A DNA stretch of 38,490 bases from an uncultured Saprospiraceae bacterium (GTDB lineage Bacteria > Bacteroidota > Bacteroidia > Chitinophagales > Saprospiraceae), in assembly GCA_937967535.1 (NCBI GenBank), contig CALCMV010000175.1, positions 1-38,490 of the forward strand, read 5' to 3'. The notes beneath the pieces were generated by a model, which worked only from the letters and a program-made list of their open reading frames with translations, had not been told where the DNA came from and ran no database searches. A program made the position numbers and the translations under genes. Position 1 is the first letter of the stretch. Each line of letters starts with the position of its first letter. This document shows, in pieces, positions 6,622 to 14,800 of the stretch.

Positions 6622-7659
6622 TCAAAAATTACTCAATCTTTTTAATCTTAACCAATTAATTCTCCATAATAAATTGGACATCCAAGCTCCAATAAGCATC
6701 ATAGCAATGACACCGGGGTAGAAGACCATTCGCATGGTATTGTCAAGGTCATTGCTGCCGAGTGCAGGGTTGCCGCCGTTGCCCGGATGTAGGCTATCCG
6801 CCAAACGAGGTATGACGAATAATAATGGAATCAGCGAAGCAAAAGCAAAGATATTATAAACGGAGGAAATACGTGCCTGCTTGTCGAGGTCGTCAAATGA
6901 ATCGCGTACCACGAAGTATGCCATATATATAAGGACAGCTACCGCCGCCGTATTTTGCTTGACATCCCAACTCCAATAGGCACCCCAAGTATGCTTTGCC
7001 CATATCGCACCTGTAATCAAACCCAATATTCCGAAAAGTACGCCGACTCGTGCATATGCGGCTGCTCTGACACTATATAATAGGTTATTAGAACTCAAAT
7101 AGACGATGCTATAAATGACCGAAATCAGCATCAATAACATCATCGCAAACCACAAGGGTACATGGAAATAAAGGCTACGGATGGATTCTTCCAAGATATT
7201 TCTAAATGGAAAAGTAATTCCTGCACGCTGATTGAGTGAGTTAATCGCACAACTTTCTGCAAGCTGAATGTTGCCGGGCAATTGATTGATACTCACCGCC
7301 GAAGGTAGCACCGAGTAACCATCTTTTGTACCACTATCCACTACTAATGAGAAATCTGTCGCGCCCTCGAAATACGATACACGACCGGGCAAATCAAATG
7401 CTACGGATATTTTGTTGTCCGAAATTGGTTTGATTTCATTGGCGCATAAAGCATATCCGGTTGTATCGCGTTTGAGCCACACACGCAGGTCGTCTGCTTG
7501 TGTGTAGTGCGTATTGTAGCCGTAAACGGTCATTTCGAGGCGTGTTCCGGTATCGGTTTTGTTCGCGTCAATGTATGCCGTAGCGGGCGAAAGGGGAATC
7601 AACATTCCCGCAATGATTGTGTAGAGCATCAGAACTACGCCCAGTATTTTCCACCACAT
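6622..7659 (-). CDS. ccmC: haem exporter / cytochrome c biogenesis protein CcmC (CcsA family)
   Basis: This is a polytopic inner-membrane protein of 345 residues. It carries the tryptophan-rich haem-handling motif WGAYWSWD, followed by a membrane segment and the loop DSLHPGNGGNP, as in CcmC/CcsA proteins that present haem to the periplasmic chaperone CcmE. A large periplasmic insert, rich in beta strands, lies between the first membrane helix and the core. Such an insert is usual in the Bacteroidota version. The open frame extends to ATG 7740, but the extra 27 residues (rich in TNKEQRTQK) are translated repeat DNA between ccmB and ccmC. I therefore start at ATG 7659 (MWWKILGVVLMLY), where the first hydrophobic helix begins. 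It follows ccmB by 68 bases. Confidence 0.88.
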   Translation of the reverse strand: MWWKILGVVLMLYTIIAGMLIPLSPATAYIDANKTDTGTRLEMTVYGYNTHYTQADDLRVWLKRDTTGYALCANEIKPISDNKISVAFDLPGRVSYFEGATDFSLVVDSGTKDGYSVLPSAVSINQLPGNIQLAESCAINSLNQRAGITFPFRNILEESIRSLYFHVPLWFAMMLLMLISVIYSIVYLSSNNLLYSVRAAAYARVGVLFGILGLITGAIWAKHTWGAYWSWDVKQNTAAVAVLIYMAYFVVRDSFDDLDKQARISSVYNIFAFASLIPLLFVIPRLADSLHPGNGGNPALGSNDLDNTMRMVFYPGVIAMMLIGAWMSNLLWRINWLRLKRLSNF

Positions 7660-7676
7660 AGTTTTTTGTGTTCTTT

Positions 7677-7726
7677 GTTCTTTGTTCGTTGTACTAAGTT
7701 GTTTCGTAGAACGACGAACAAAGAAC
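7677..7726. repeat. GAACAAA palindrome between ccmB and ccmC
   Basis: GTTCTTTGTTCGT (7677-7689) is exactly complementary to ACGAACAAAGAAC (7714-7726), a 13-bp stem with a 24-base loop. An extra GTTCTTT word precedes it (from about 7670). The element lies wholly within the gap between the ccmB and ccmC coding sequences, so a transcript spanning both genes would carry the hairpin. Confidence 0.75.
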
Positions 7727-7727
7727 A

Positions 7728-8387
7728 TTAGTCTCTCCATAAATACGGAAAGAGTATAATAACAAGTGTCAATAAAATCACATCAATAGCCAGCAAAATG
7801 CTGATGTCGCGCCAATAAGCCGTATCTTGTATGATTCGAAGGGCATTGGCGGAGAGTTTTACGAGGGTCAGTAAGATGGGGATGACTACGGGGAAGCCCA
7901 TGATTGCCATGAGGGTTGCGCTGTTATTGGCTTTGGCTGCGATAGCGGCAATGAATGTAAATGCAATCGAAAAACCAAGACTGCCCAAGAATAAAATCAG
8001 CGCGAAAAGCCCCGCATCTTTGACCATATTTTGGGTAAAAAAGGACATGGCTACGAAGGTCAATATACTAATTAATCCCAAGAGTAGGGTGTTGTAAAGG
8101 ATTTTTGAGAGAATGATTGCCGTTGGATGCGCGAGGGTGTAGAAGTAGAGTTGTCGGCGACTGTTTTCTTGTACAAAACTTTTGACCACCGCATTAATTG
8201 AAGCAAATAACATGATTATCCAAAACAATACATTCCAAGTCTTCGCATCTACACGCACGAAAGCAATATACACCACAAACACCGTCGAAAGCACATAAAG
8301 CAAAATACCGCCTATCGCGTATTTTTGCCGCCATTCGAGTATGGCTTCCTTTCTTAGTAAAACGAAAATATCGTGGACTAATTGCAT
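7728..8387 (-). CDS. ccmB: haem exporter membrane subunit CcmB
   Basis: This 219-residue protein has about six membrane helices. It starts with the cytosolic segment LVHDIFVLLRKEAILEWRQK, typical of CcmB, followed by the conserved VKSFVQENSRRQLYFYTLAH region between helices 2 and 3. CcmB is the membrane partner of the ATPase CcmA in the system I cytochrome c maturation exporter. It leads the minus-strand ccmB-ccmC-ccmD group. No ccmA is in the window; the upstream neighbour is a divergent, unrelated nuclease gene, so the ATPase must be encoded elsewhere. A TACCTTTG box lies 5-13 bases before the start codon, so a leaderless message is possible. Confidence 0.92.
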   Translation of the reverse strand: MQLVHDIFVLLRKEAILEWRQKYAIGGILLYVLSTVFVVYIAFVRVDAKTWNVLFWIIMLFASINAVVKSFVQENSRRQLYFYTLAHPTAIILSKILYNTLLLGLISILTFVAMSFFTQNMVKDAGLFALILFLGSLGFSIAFTFIAAIAAKANNSATLMAIMGFPVVIPILLTLVKLSANALRIIQDTAYWRDISILLAIDVILLTLVIILFPYLWRD

Positions 8388-8392
8388 CGGGG

Positions 8393-8400
8393 CAAAGGTA
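8393..8400 (-). promoter_or_regulatory. candidate -7 box of the ccm operon
   Basis: The minus strand reads TACCTTTG here, an exact match to TAnnTTTG and the most common Bacteroidota form. It lies only five bases upstream of the ccmB ATG, which would put the transcription start at or next to the start codon. No TTG is found at the usual -33 distance, so confidence is limited. Confidence 0.4.
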
Positions 8401-8509
8401 CTTCAAATCATTGTATTTTGAGACGATGATATGAAAAAGTCTATCAAATTTGGCTTAGTTTCGCATCTAGTATTCAAAACTGTTATTCGCATTTTTTGTA
8501 TTTATTGTG

Positions 8510-8517
8510 TAATTTTG
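8510..8517 (+). promoter_or_regulatory. candidate -7 box for the Rpn-type nuclease gene
   Basis: TAATTTTG matches the TAnnTTTG consensus 15 bases before the ATG at 8533. The nearest TTG upstream (8496-8498) is too close for a standard -33 element, so the call is weak. Confidence 0.3.
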
Positions 8518-8532
8518 TAAAAAATGTAATTT

Positions 8533-9501
8533 ATGGTAATTGCTAATCCAATATATGATGTTGTTTTTAAGCGGTTAATGGAGAATGACCGTGTGGCGAA
8601 GTTCTTTTTGAGTACCATGCTTGGTCAGCAAGTAGAATCATTGGAACTCAAGCCGCAGGTATTCACCTATGATGATGAGAAAAAATTTAAAGCATTAGGT
8701 ATCCTTCGTTTATTTCGTGTTGATTTTATGGCAGTGGTCAGAACCGACGAAGGAACGACTAAAAAAATATTGATAGAAGTACAAAAGGCAAAAGACCCCA
8801 TTGACCAGATGCGCTTCAGGAATTATCTGGCAGAACAGTATAAAAAACAAGATATGGTCAATGGTGAAGAAGTTACCTTGCCGATTACGACCATATATAT
8901 TTTGGGGTTTACATTGCCCGAAATAGAAACTGCTTGTGTACATGTAGCCCGCCAGTATCGAGATTTGATTAATCAATCAATTTTAGAAGAAAGAAATGAA
9001 TTTATTGAGAATCTCACTCATGATAGCTATGTGGTACAAGTAAAGCGCATCAACGGTAAATATCAAACCAAACTTGACAAATTGTTGAGTATTTTTGAGC
9101 AAAATCATTTTATAGATGATACAACAACCGTAAAAGAATATTTGTATGACACTGATGATGAGGATATTAAAGAAATGACCGATATACTCCATTACGTCGG
9201 CACCGACCCCAAAACCAGAAAAGAACTCGAAATTGAACGAGAAGCACATCGTACCATCAATGCTATGATTCGGGCAAGTGAAAAGAGGCAAAAGAAGAAG
9301 TTTGAGGCGTTGGAAAAAGAAATGCAAGAAAGTAAAAAAGCATTGCAAGAAAATAAAAAAGAAATGCGAGAACAGGAGAAAGCATTGCAAGAAAATAAAA
9401 AAGAAATGCAGGAAAAGGAGAAAGCATTACAAGAAAAAGAAAAAGCATTGGAAGCACAAAAAAAATTAATCGAAGAATTAAAAAAACGTTTGGGAGAGTA
9501 G
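8533..9501 (+). CDS. Rpn-family PD-(D/E)XK nuclease (transposase-like) with C-terminal coiled coil
   Basis: The 322-residue protein begins NPIYDVVFKRLMENDRVAKF, the standard opening of the Rpn / 'PD-(D/E)XK nuclease family transposase' group. The active-site pattern is visible: D64 in FRVDFMAVV, then E82-V-Q84-K85 in ILIEVQKAKD. Q in place of the motif lysine is common in this family. Known members (RpnA-E of E. coli) are DNA endonucleases that promote recombination, and related genes have been linked to phage defence. Residues about 245-322 form a long charged coiled coil. It includes a 14-residue repeat (KALQENKKEM plus EQE/EKE), encoded by 42-bp tandem units at 9337-9420 with shorter 21-bp units after them. 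It is a single gene, divergent from ccmB. Confidence 0.9.
   Translation: MVIANPIYDVVFKRLMENDRVAKFFLSTMLGQQVESLELKPQVFTYDDEKKFKALGILRLFRVDFMAVVRTDEGTTKKILIEVQKAKDPIDQMRFRNYLAEQYKKQDMVNGEEVTLPITTIYILGFTLPEIETACVHVARQYRDLINQSILEERNEFIENLTHDSYVVQVKRINGKYQTKLDKLLSIFEQNHFIDDTTTVKEYLYDTDDEDIKEMTDILHYVGTDPKTRKELEIEREAHRTINAMIRASEKRQKKKFEALEKEMQESKKALQENKKEMREQEKALQENKKEMQEKEKALQEKEKALEAQKKLIEELKKRLGE
9337..9462 (+). repeat. in-frame 42/21-bp tandem repeat in coiled coil
   Basis: Two 42-bp units (9337-9378 and 9379-9420) encode KALQENKKEMREQE and KALQENKKEMQEKE. They are followed by 21-bp half-units encoding KALQEKE and KALEAQK. All unit lengths are multiples of seven codons, so copy-number change keeps both the reading frame and the heptad register of the coiled coil. 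Confidence 0.8.
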
Positions 9502-9505
9502 TGTA

Positions 9506-11077
9506 TCATTTTTCCAAATCAAAAACCCGCAGATCCTTGTATCGTCCAATTTCTTTATCTAAAAAGGGCTGCATCACAGGTTTTTCCAAATAATCAAGGC
9601 GATTCACAATCAAATATCGTGCGCCGCGTGCCTGCCAATCGCGTATCACGTCTACATTAGGGCGGCTGCCTGTGCGGTCTATCCATTCCGTAAATCCGGG
9701 TCTGTCGAGTAGGTAAAGCGTTGCATTGGGCGCACCGCCGGGTACGCTGATGACCCAAGTATCTCGCGTGATGCCCAATTCATTCAAATAAGTATGAAAT
9801 TCGGGTTCTGCCAATTGCTCATTTAGTCGGTAATCCATATAACCACCATAACGATGATTCATAGTTTGTTTTGCATAAAAAATATTTATAATTATAAATA
9901 ATATAATTAATATTTTGAAAAATAATGAATTATAAATATGTATAAAATATTTTTTGAGAATAACTAAACTTGATAAAATGAGAAATACGGGAAAAATATA
10001 CAGGTTAATCACATAATAATCATGGTCAATAAATTGGTAAAACCACATAAAATAAATCCCCAAAGCCCCTGCGAATGTGAAAAAAGTCAGTGCGTACAAC
10101 AGATTTCCCGGAGAACGCCGCCCCAATAAGACCACAAAAATCAAAGGCACAAAAATGATATGTACCAAAGGAAAAAAGTAATATTTAGTCCAGAAAAACA
10201 CCGTCCGATACAAGGTATAAATCAGCAAATTCATATCCTCGCCCGACCAAATCGCTTTCAATTGAGCAAAGAAATACACATTGCCATGATGCGCCTTATA
10301 CCACCTCAGATACACATACCAAGTCCCCACTAAAATAAACGCCAAAGCAAATCCCGCCAAAGCTTGAAGCGGTTTTGGAAATAACTTTTGTTCGCGTACA
10401 TCTTCTTCTTTGGGGAGAACTTCACGTTGATTTAGCGGATTAAACTTCACCCAACCAAGCCATTCCAATACAAACACCCAAGCCAAAGCCACGACACTCA
10501 TCAGCATCGTAATTTTCATCAAACCCGCCAAAGCAAACAGAATAAACGCCGCCCAAAAACGACTCCCTTTTCGGTTTTCGGTATAAGAAAAAAACATCGC
10601 CCAACCCATCAGCAGGAAACCAAAAGCAGGCGCATCCGGCAAGAAACTATTGGCATAAAAAGTCAGCACCGGCGCAGCAAAAAACAGCAATGCCAGACAA
10701 AAAGACAACAACACATCTTCCAGAAAATGGTAGGCAATCCGAAATAAACCGAACAAGCCCCCAAAGAAAATCAAGAGGTGAATACCACGCAGAAAAACTT
10801 CATTCACTCCTCCGAAAATCTTATAACACAAAGCCGCCAACCAATAGGTTCCCGTAAATTCTCCGGCGGTGTAGCCTCCCTTGCCCGTTTGCTGATTGTA
10901 GATGCGCGGTTTGAAAAATTTCAGGTCGTCGCGGTAGTAATTTGCGGCAATAGAAGCCCCATCTGCCTGTCTCCAAGTGTGTGACGAGCAGGGTTTTAAA
11001 GATATGATTTTGTGATAATCAAAATAAAAAGACAGCGCAATCAAAATCGCGCCAAACAGTAAGTAATATTTAAGCAT
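9506..11077 (-). CDS. membrane glycosyltransferase, GT39/ArnT-like
   Basis: A polytopic protein of 523 residues with about ten membrane helices. The first periplasmic loop contains SSHTWRQADGASIAANYYR, which includes the acidic catalytic-loop pattern of dolichyl/polyprenyl-phosphate-sugar mannosyltransferases (family 39 / PMT_2). These enzymes move a sugar from a lipid-phosphate carrier to a protein or envelope glycan outside the inner membrane. The C-terminal region is a soluble periplasmic domain with ARYLIVNRLDYLE near the end. The frame continues to a TTG at 11098 that overlaps the upstream stop codon; I prefer ATG 11077 (MLKYYLLFGAILIALSF). Its start lies 18 bases after the upstream small membrane-protein gene, suggesting one transcript. 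Donor and acceptor are unknown. Confidence 0.82.
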   Translation of the reverse strand: MLKYYLLFGAILIALSFYFDYHKIISLKPCSSHTWRQADGASIAANYYRDDLKFFKPRIYNQQTGKGGYTAGEFTGTYWLAALCYKIFGGVNEVFLRGIHLLIFFGGLFGLFRIAYHFLEDVLLSFCLALLFFAAPVLTFYANSFLPDAPAFGFLLMGWAMFFSYTENRKGSRFWAAFILFALAGLMKITMLMSVVALAWVFVLEWLGWVKFNPLNQREVLPKEEDVREQKLFPKPLQALAGFALAFILVGTWYVYLRWYKAHHGNVYFFAQLKAIWSGEDMNLLIYTLYRTVFFWTKYYFFPLVHIIFVPLIFVVLLGRRSPGNLLYALTFFTFAGALGIYFMWFYQFIDHDYYVINLYIFPVFLILSSLVILKKYFIHIYNSLFFKILIILFIIINIFYAKQTMNHRYGGYMDYRLNEQLAEPEFHTYLNELGITRDTWVISVPGGAPNATLYLLDRPGFTEWIDRTGSRPNVDVIRDWQARGARYLIVNRLDYLEKPVMQPFLDKEIGRYKDLRVFDLEK

Positions 11078-11094
11078 TTCGCATTTGCGTATTA

Positions 11095-11451
11095 TCAAAT
11101 CACTTCAAGCCAATACAAAATCAGAATCACCAATCCGGCAGTTAGCACCAATCCGCCGAGCCAATTGAGTATCCCGATACCAAGTACGCTACCCACCACG
11201 ACACCAGCCAAACCTATCAGCGACAAAGAGATACCCATCGTCCTATAACTATCAAATTCAAGACGCGGTGCATCCGATTTTTTGGCAGCCTTGATGCGTT
11301 TGCGAAGGTCTTTGCGAAATGCTTTTTTTTCGGCTTTGCTCATTTCCTCGTATGCAGGGGCATTTTCTTTGGCAGGGGCAAGTACGGCAAAACTTTCCTG
11401 CGGTATCAAGACCATCAAACAGAAAGTTAGTACAAAAACAATGTATTTCAT
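11095..11451 (-). CDS. small membrane protein of unknown function
   Basis: This 118-residue protein has a signal peptide (residues 1-22, ending SFA), a lysine-rich charged linker (AEKKAFRKDLRKRIKAAKK, residues about 40-58) and two closely spaced C-terminal membrane helices (about 73-95 and 96-115). Proteins of this layout are frequent in Bacteroidota, but I do not recognise a function. It is directly followed on the same strand by the glycosyltransferase gene, which suggests a shared transcript. Confidence 0.75.
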   Translation of the reverse strand: MKYIVFVLTFCLMVLIPQESFAVLAPAKENAPAYEEMSKAEKKAFRKDLRKRIKAAKKSDAPRLEFDSYRTMGISLSLIGLAGVVVGSVLGIGILNWLGGLVLTAGLVILILYWLEVI

Positions 11452-11614
11452 ATCAAAATTTTGAAGTGCGTGAACAAAAACGAAAAGTAAACCTTATCTC
11501 CGAAAATGACAAATGTTTTGCAGAACGATTTGAAAAATCGTTTTACGGTAAGTGGTTGGACTGAACTAAACGACACTTTTAATTATGATAATTCATTGAA
11601 AATGAATTACTTAT

Positions 11615-11662
11615 TTAAACTTAAACTTAAACTTAAACTTAAACTTAAACTTAAACTTAAAC
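11615..11662. repeat. eight perfect TTAAAC tandem repeats
   Basis: TTAAAC is repeated eight times without error over 48 bases. It lies between the small membrane-protein gene and the terminator of the A2M gene. Related TTAAAC/GTTTAAG words occur at about 20979-20994 and 27191-27256. A short + strand open frame crossing it would read alternating Leu-Lys and is not a credible gene. Confidence 0.9.
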
Positions 11663-11684
11663 TTGTACTTCTAAGTATAGACAT

Positions 11685-11716
11685 AAAAAAAGCAGACATT
11701 CTCGTGAAATGCCTGC
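11685..11716 (-). terminator. intrinsic terminator of the A2M gene
   Basis: On the minus strand GCAGGCATT pairs with AATGTCTGC (one G-T wobble) around a seven-base loop, followed by seven T. It lies about 107 bases after the stop codon at 11824 and would end the sigma/A2M transcript. Confidence 0.8.
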
Positions 11717-11757
11717 TACTACCTGTTAAGTGTTTGATTTGAGTTGTCATAGGTTTC

Positions 11758-11825
11758 CGGGTTGTGAGTTATTTCTGTTTTCGTTTTACAAAAATGAACC
11801 CGCAACTCGACACCCGCAACTCGCT
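11758..11825. repeat. CCCGCAACTCG word array at the A2M 3' end
   Basis: CCCGCAACTCG occurs twice (11799-11809 and 11813-11823), with a reverse-complement-like partner CGGGTTGTGAGTT at 11758-11770. The second copy abuts the A2M stop codon. It is another site-specific word of the intergenic palindrome class. Confidence 0.5.
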
Positions 11826-14800
11826 ACTCAATAGTAATTTTGCTTGGGGCTGCCCAGTATTTTACTTCATCAGTATAATACATGTACGCACATGAAGATG
11901 GGGATTCATATGTTCCGGCGATGTCTGCTTTGAGGTCAAGCGAGATGATTTGTTTTTCATTGGCTTGCAGGTCGCGGTAGTGGAGTACGAGATAGCCGTC
12001 CCACATTTCGTAGTAATCAAAAACTTCCTTGTCGCGAAGGTCTTTGAGTTGCCATGCCTGTACGCTCAATCCGGCGGGAATACCGATGAGGGCAACTGTG
12101 TTGGGTAGGCTATTATTTACTGTATTGCTAAGGGTAGCCGTCAGGCGGACGGTTTCTCCGGTGCTTGTAGAGGCATCGGAGATTTGTGTTTCCAAATTGA
12201 CCTTTGTGGCGGGGTGATTTGGTGGGGTGTTTGTCGTATAATTCACCGAGAGGTCGAAGGCTAATGCCGTTTCGGTGTCTTCAAATTTTACACTGACTTT
12301 TTGCTTGCCTGAATTTATATATTTCTCAATATTTTTAAATGTAATCGGCTGATTGCTATCAACTTCATACTTTTTTGTGAGTACTTTTTTATCATTTACA
12401 AAAATACTAATTGCGCCATCACTTGCTTCGTTATTCATAATTTTGGCGTAATTGGTGAGGGCTTTCATGGCTAATACGGAGGCTTGGGTAGAGCCGAATC
12501 CACGAGATGTTTTGGCTGCGGTCAGGTATCGGGCAGCTTGCGTGAGTTCGCCCTTAAATTGGTCTTTTCGCATCAAAGCGAGCATTGCCAATGCGGTGCT
12601 TTCTACTTCCAGATTTTTTCCTCTGGAGTACATCGCAGAGTGCGTCTTGCCTTTCCAACTACCATTATTTAATTGCAATTTGACCAATTCATTAAGCACA
12701 TTTTCGAAGCGTCCATCGTGGGTCAGATACAGCGTATTTGCCAATAAAGCCAAAGTATAAGGGTCACTTTCTGACAATCCTTTTTCGTAAGATGTATTGA
12801 TTTCTTCCTGAATTTTTCCGCCATATCCTGCCTCTGCCAATGCCCAATTAATATAAGCATCCATCACTTCAGATTTGCTCCAATTGTGCAGGTGTTTTGA
12901 GTTAATTTTCCAACTGCCTTCGCCGTCTTTTCTGCTGAGTAGCCATTCGGCATTTCGCTTAATCATTTCATCATCAACAGAATATACGGATTTCATGTCT
13001 TTAAATTGCATCAGACCATAAGCCGTCAATCCTTCGTGTGCAGGTGTGCGTCCGTACCAATCAAAACCACCGCCATCTACTTCATAAGCTATTAGTTTTT
13101 TATAGCCTTCGGCTAAATATGTGTTTGCGGTTTTTTCAATATCATTATTAATAATATTATTTTCTAATAAATAATTTAATACTAATATATTTGGATAATT
13201 GCTACTCGAAACTTGCTCAAAGCACCCACGCGGCTGCCTCAACATACGGTCCAATCCCGTCATTACTTCACCGAGAATGTCGGGATAAATCGTTAGTTGT
13301 GCATCAAGACTATTTTTTATTGCCTCACGAATATCTAGCTCAAAATCCTGCGTCATTTCTGCGCCCGAATACATGGTTTCGACGGGAAAGCCGCGTTTTG
13401 CCGTCTTAATATTTGCCTCAAATTCATCTTTAAATTCACCGCCGTCAAATCGAATTTTGAATGTGCCGTCTGCTACATCTGTGGCTTCATATTCGAGGAG
13501 AATGGTCTTGGCATTTCCTGTTGCAATATTTTGTTCTGCCGGAATTTCTTCTAATAATTTAAAATGCTTTGGTGCGCTGATTTTTAATTTACCTTTTACA
13601 TCATCACCTGAATTGTTGCTGATTGTCAGGGGAATAGATACCTTATCACCGAGTAATATATTCGATGGTACTTTGACTTCCATTCCAAGTGGAATCTGCG
13701 TATGATGCTTGTGTATAGCATGTGCGATACCACCTTTTTCCGAAAAACCCTCTAAGACTGTACGGAAAGTCGTACTGGCATCCGAGTTGTAAAATGTAAG
13801 GGTTTTTGTACCACTATTTCCAATATTCACATTGGTATTCCAGTAAATCGTTGGGCGGAAATCAGTGCGTTTGTCAGACTTGCGTGCCTTGTCATATTTA
13901 TTGGCGTAGAAGGAACGGGCGCGGTAAAAACCGTTCATCGTGAAACCTTCTTCGGCAGATTTGGTGATGGTTTTTGAACGAACTTCGTAGGTAGGCGGCG
14001 TAACTTTTATTTGCTCGACAGGTGATGAAATTTTCACCTGTTCCTGAATCGTATCAAATTTTGCAGGTGTGATATGGTACATGAAATGCGCCGGAATAGT
14101 TTCTCTTTTTTCCAGTTTAATTTCGTAATCACCAAATTCATTTTTCACCCAAGTTTCTACTTCAATAAATTGTGCAGATACCTCTACTTTCTCGGCTTTC
14201 GGGGCTTCGACCAATACTCTGCGCTCTTTGGTAATGTATTCGGCAGGTACTTTGATTTCCTCTGTTTTGGCAGCTTCTACTTCTTTGAGGTAGTACATTT
14301 TATAATTTGCTACATTTCTATCCTCTAAAGGTTTTATATCTTTCGTGCTGACTCCTGCGGCGGATAATTTACCTGTCAATTCAGGAAGTGACAAGTTATT
14401 TTCTGGAAGTTTCCATGTGTAATTCAAAGTATTTTCAAATCCTAAAGCATAGCTATTTTGGTCAATTCCTATTACTATATCGTCTTGTGCTTCGCTTCTT
14501 CTGTCGGTGGTTTCAGTTATGGTTTTATACTCATTTCCGACCAATACGCGACGTGTTATGCTTGAGTATTGAGCAGGGATAGCTACCTCGCGAGTCGTAG
14601 CGGGTGTTTTCAGAACCTTATGTTCTCTCTCCCCGTATTCGGCAGGAATTTCTACTTCTTCATAGGCTGCTTTTTCTACTAAAATATCTTTTATAAACAA
14701 CTGATATTGAGCAGCTTCCGTAGCAGTAGCAGGTTTTACCAATATGCTATCCATGACCTTTTCAAATACGGGTTGGGTAGCAACCATTTGGCTGGAAGCG

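Noticed and set aside
7660..7740. Extended start of CcmC at 7740, overlapping ccmB
   Set aside because: The extra residues come from the GAACAAA palindrome; ATG 7659 gives a normal start before the first membrane helix.
9192..9509. Phe/Ser/Cys-rich minus-strand frames opposite the Rpn coiled coil
   Set aside because: They are shadows of the Lys/Glu-rich repeat on the coding strand.
11078..11098. TTG start for the glycosyltransferase overlapping the upstream stop
   Set aside because: An ATG seven codons later (11077) lies directly before the first membrane helix; the TTG start cannot be fully excluded.
11615..11662. CRISPR array
   Set aside because: Units are contiguous 6-mers with no spacers; no cas genes occur anywhere in the window.
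11506..11742. + strand frame of 78 codons across the TTAAAC array
   Set aside because: Its core is an alternating Leu-Lys run created by the hexamer repeat, and it crosses the terminator of the A2M gene.
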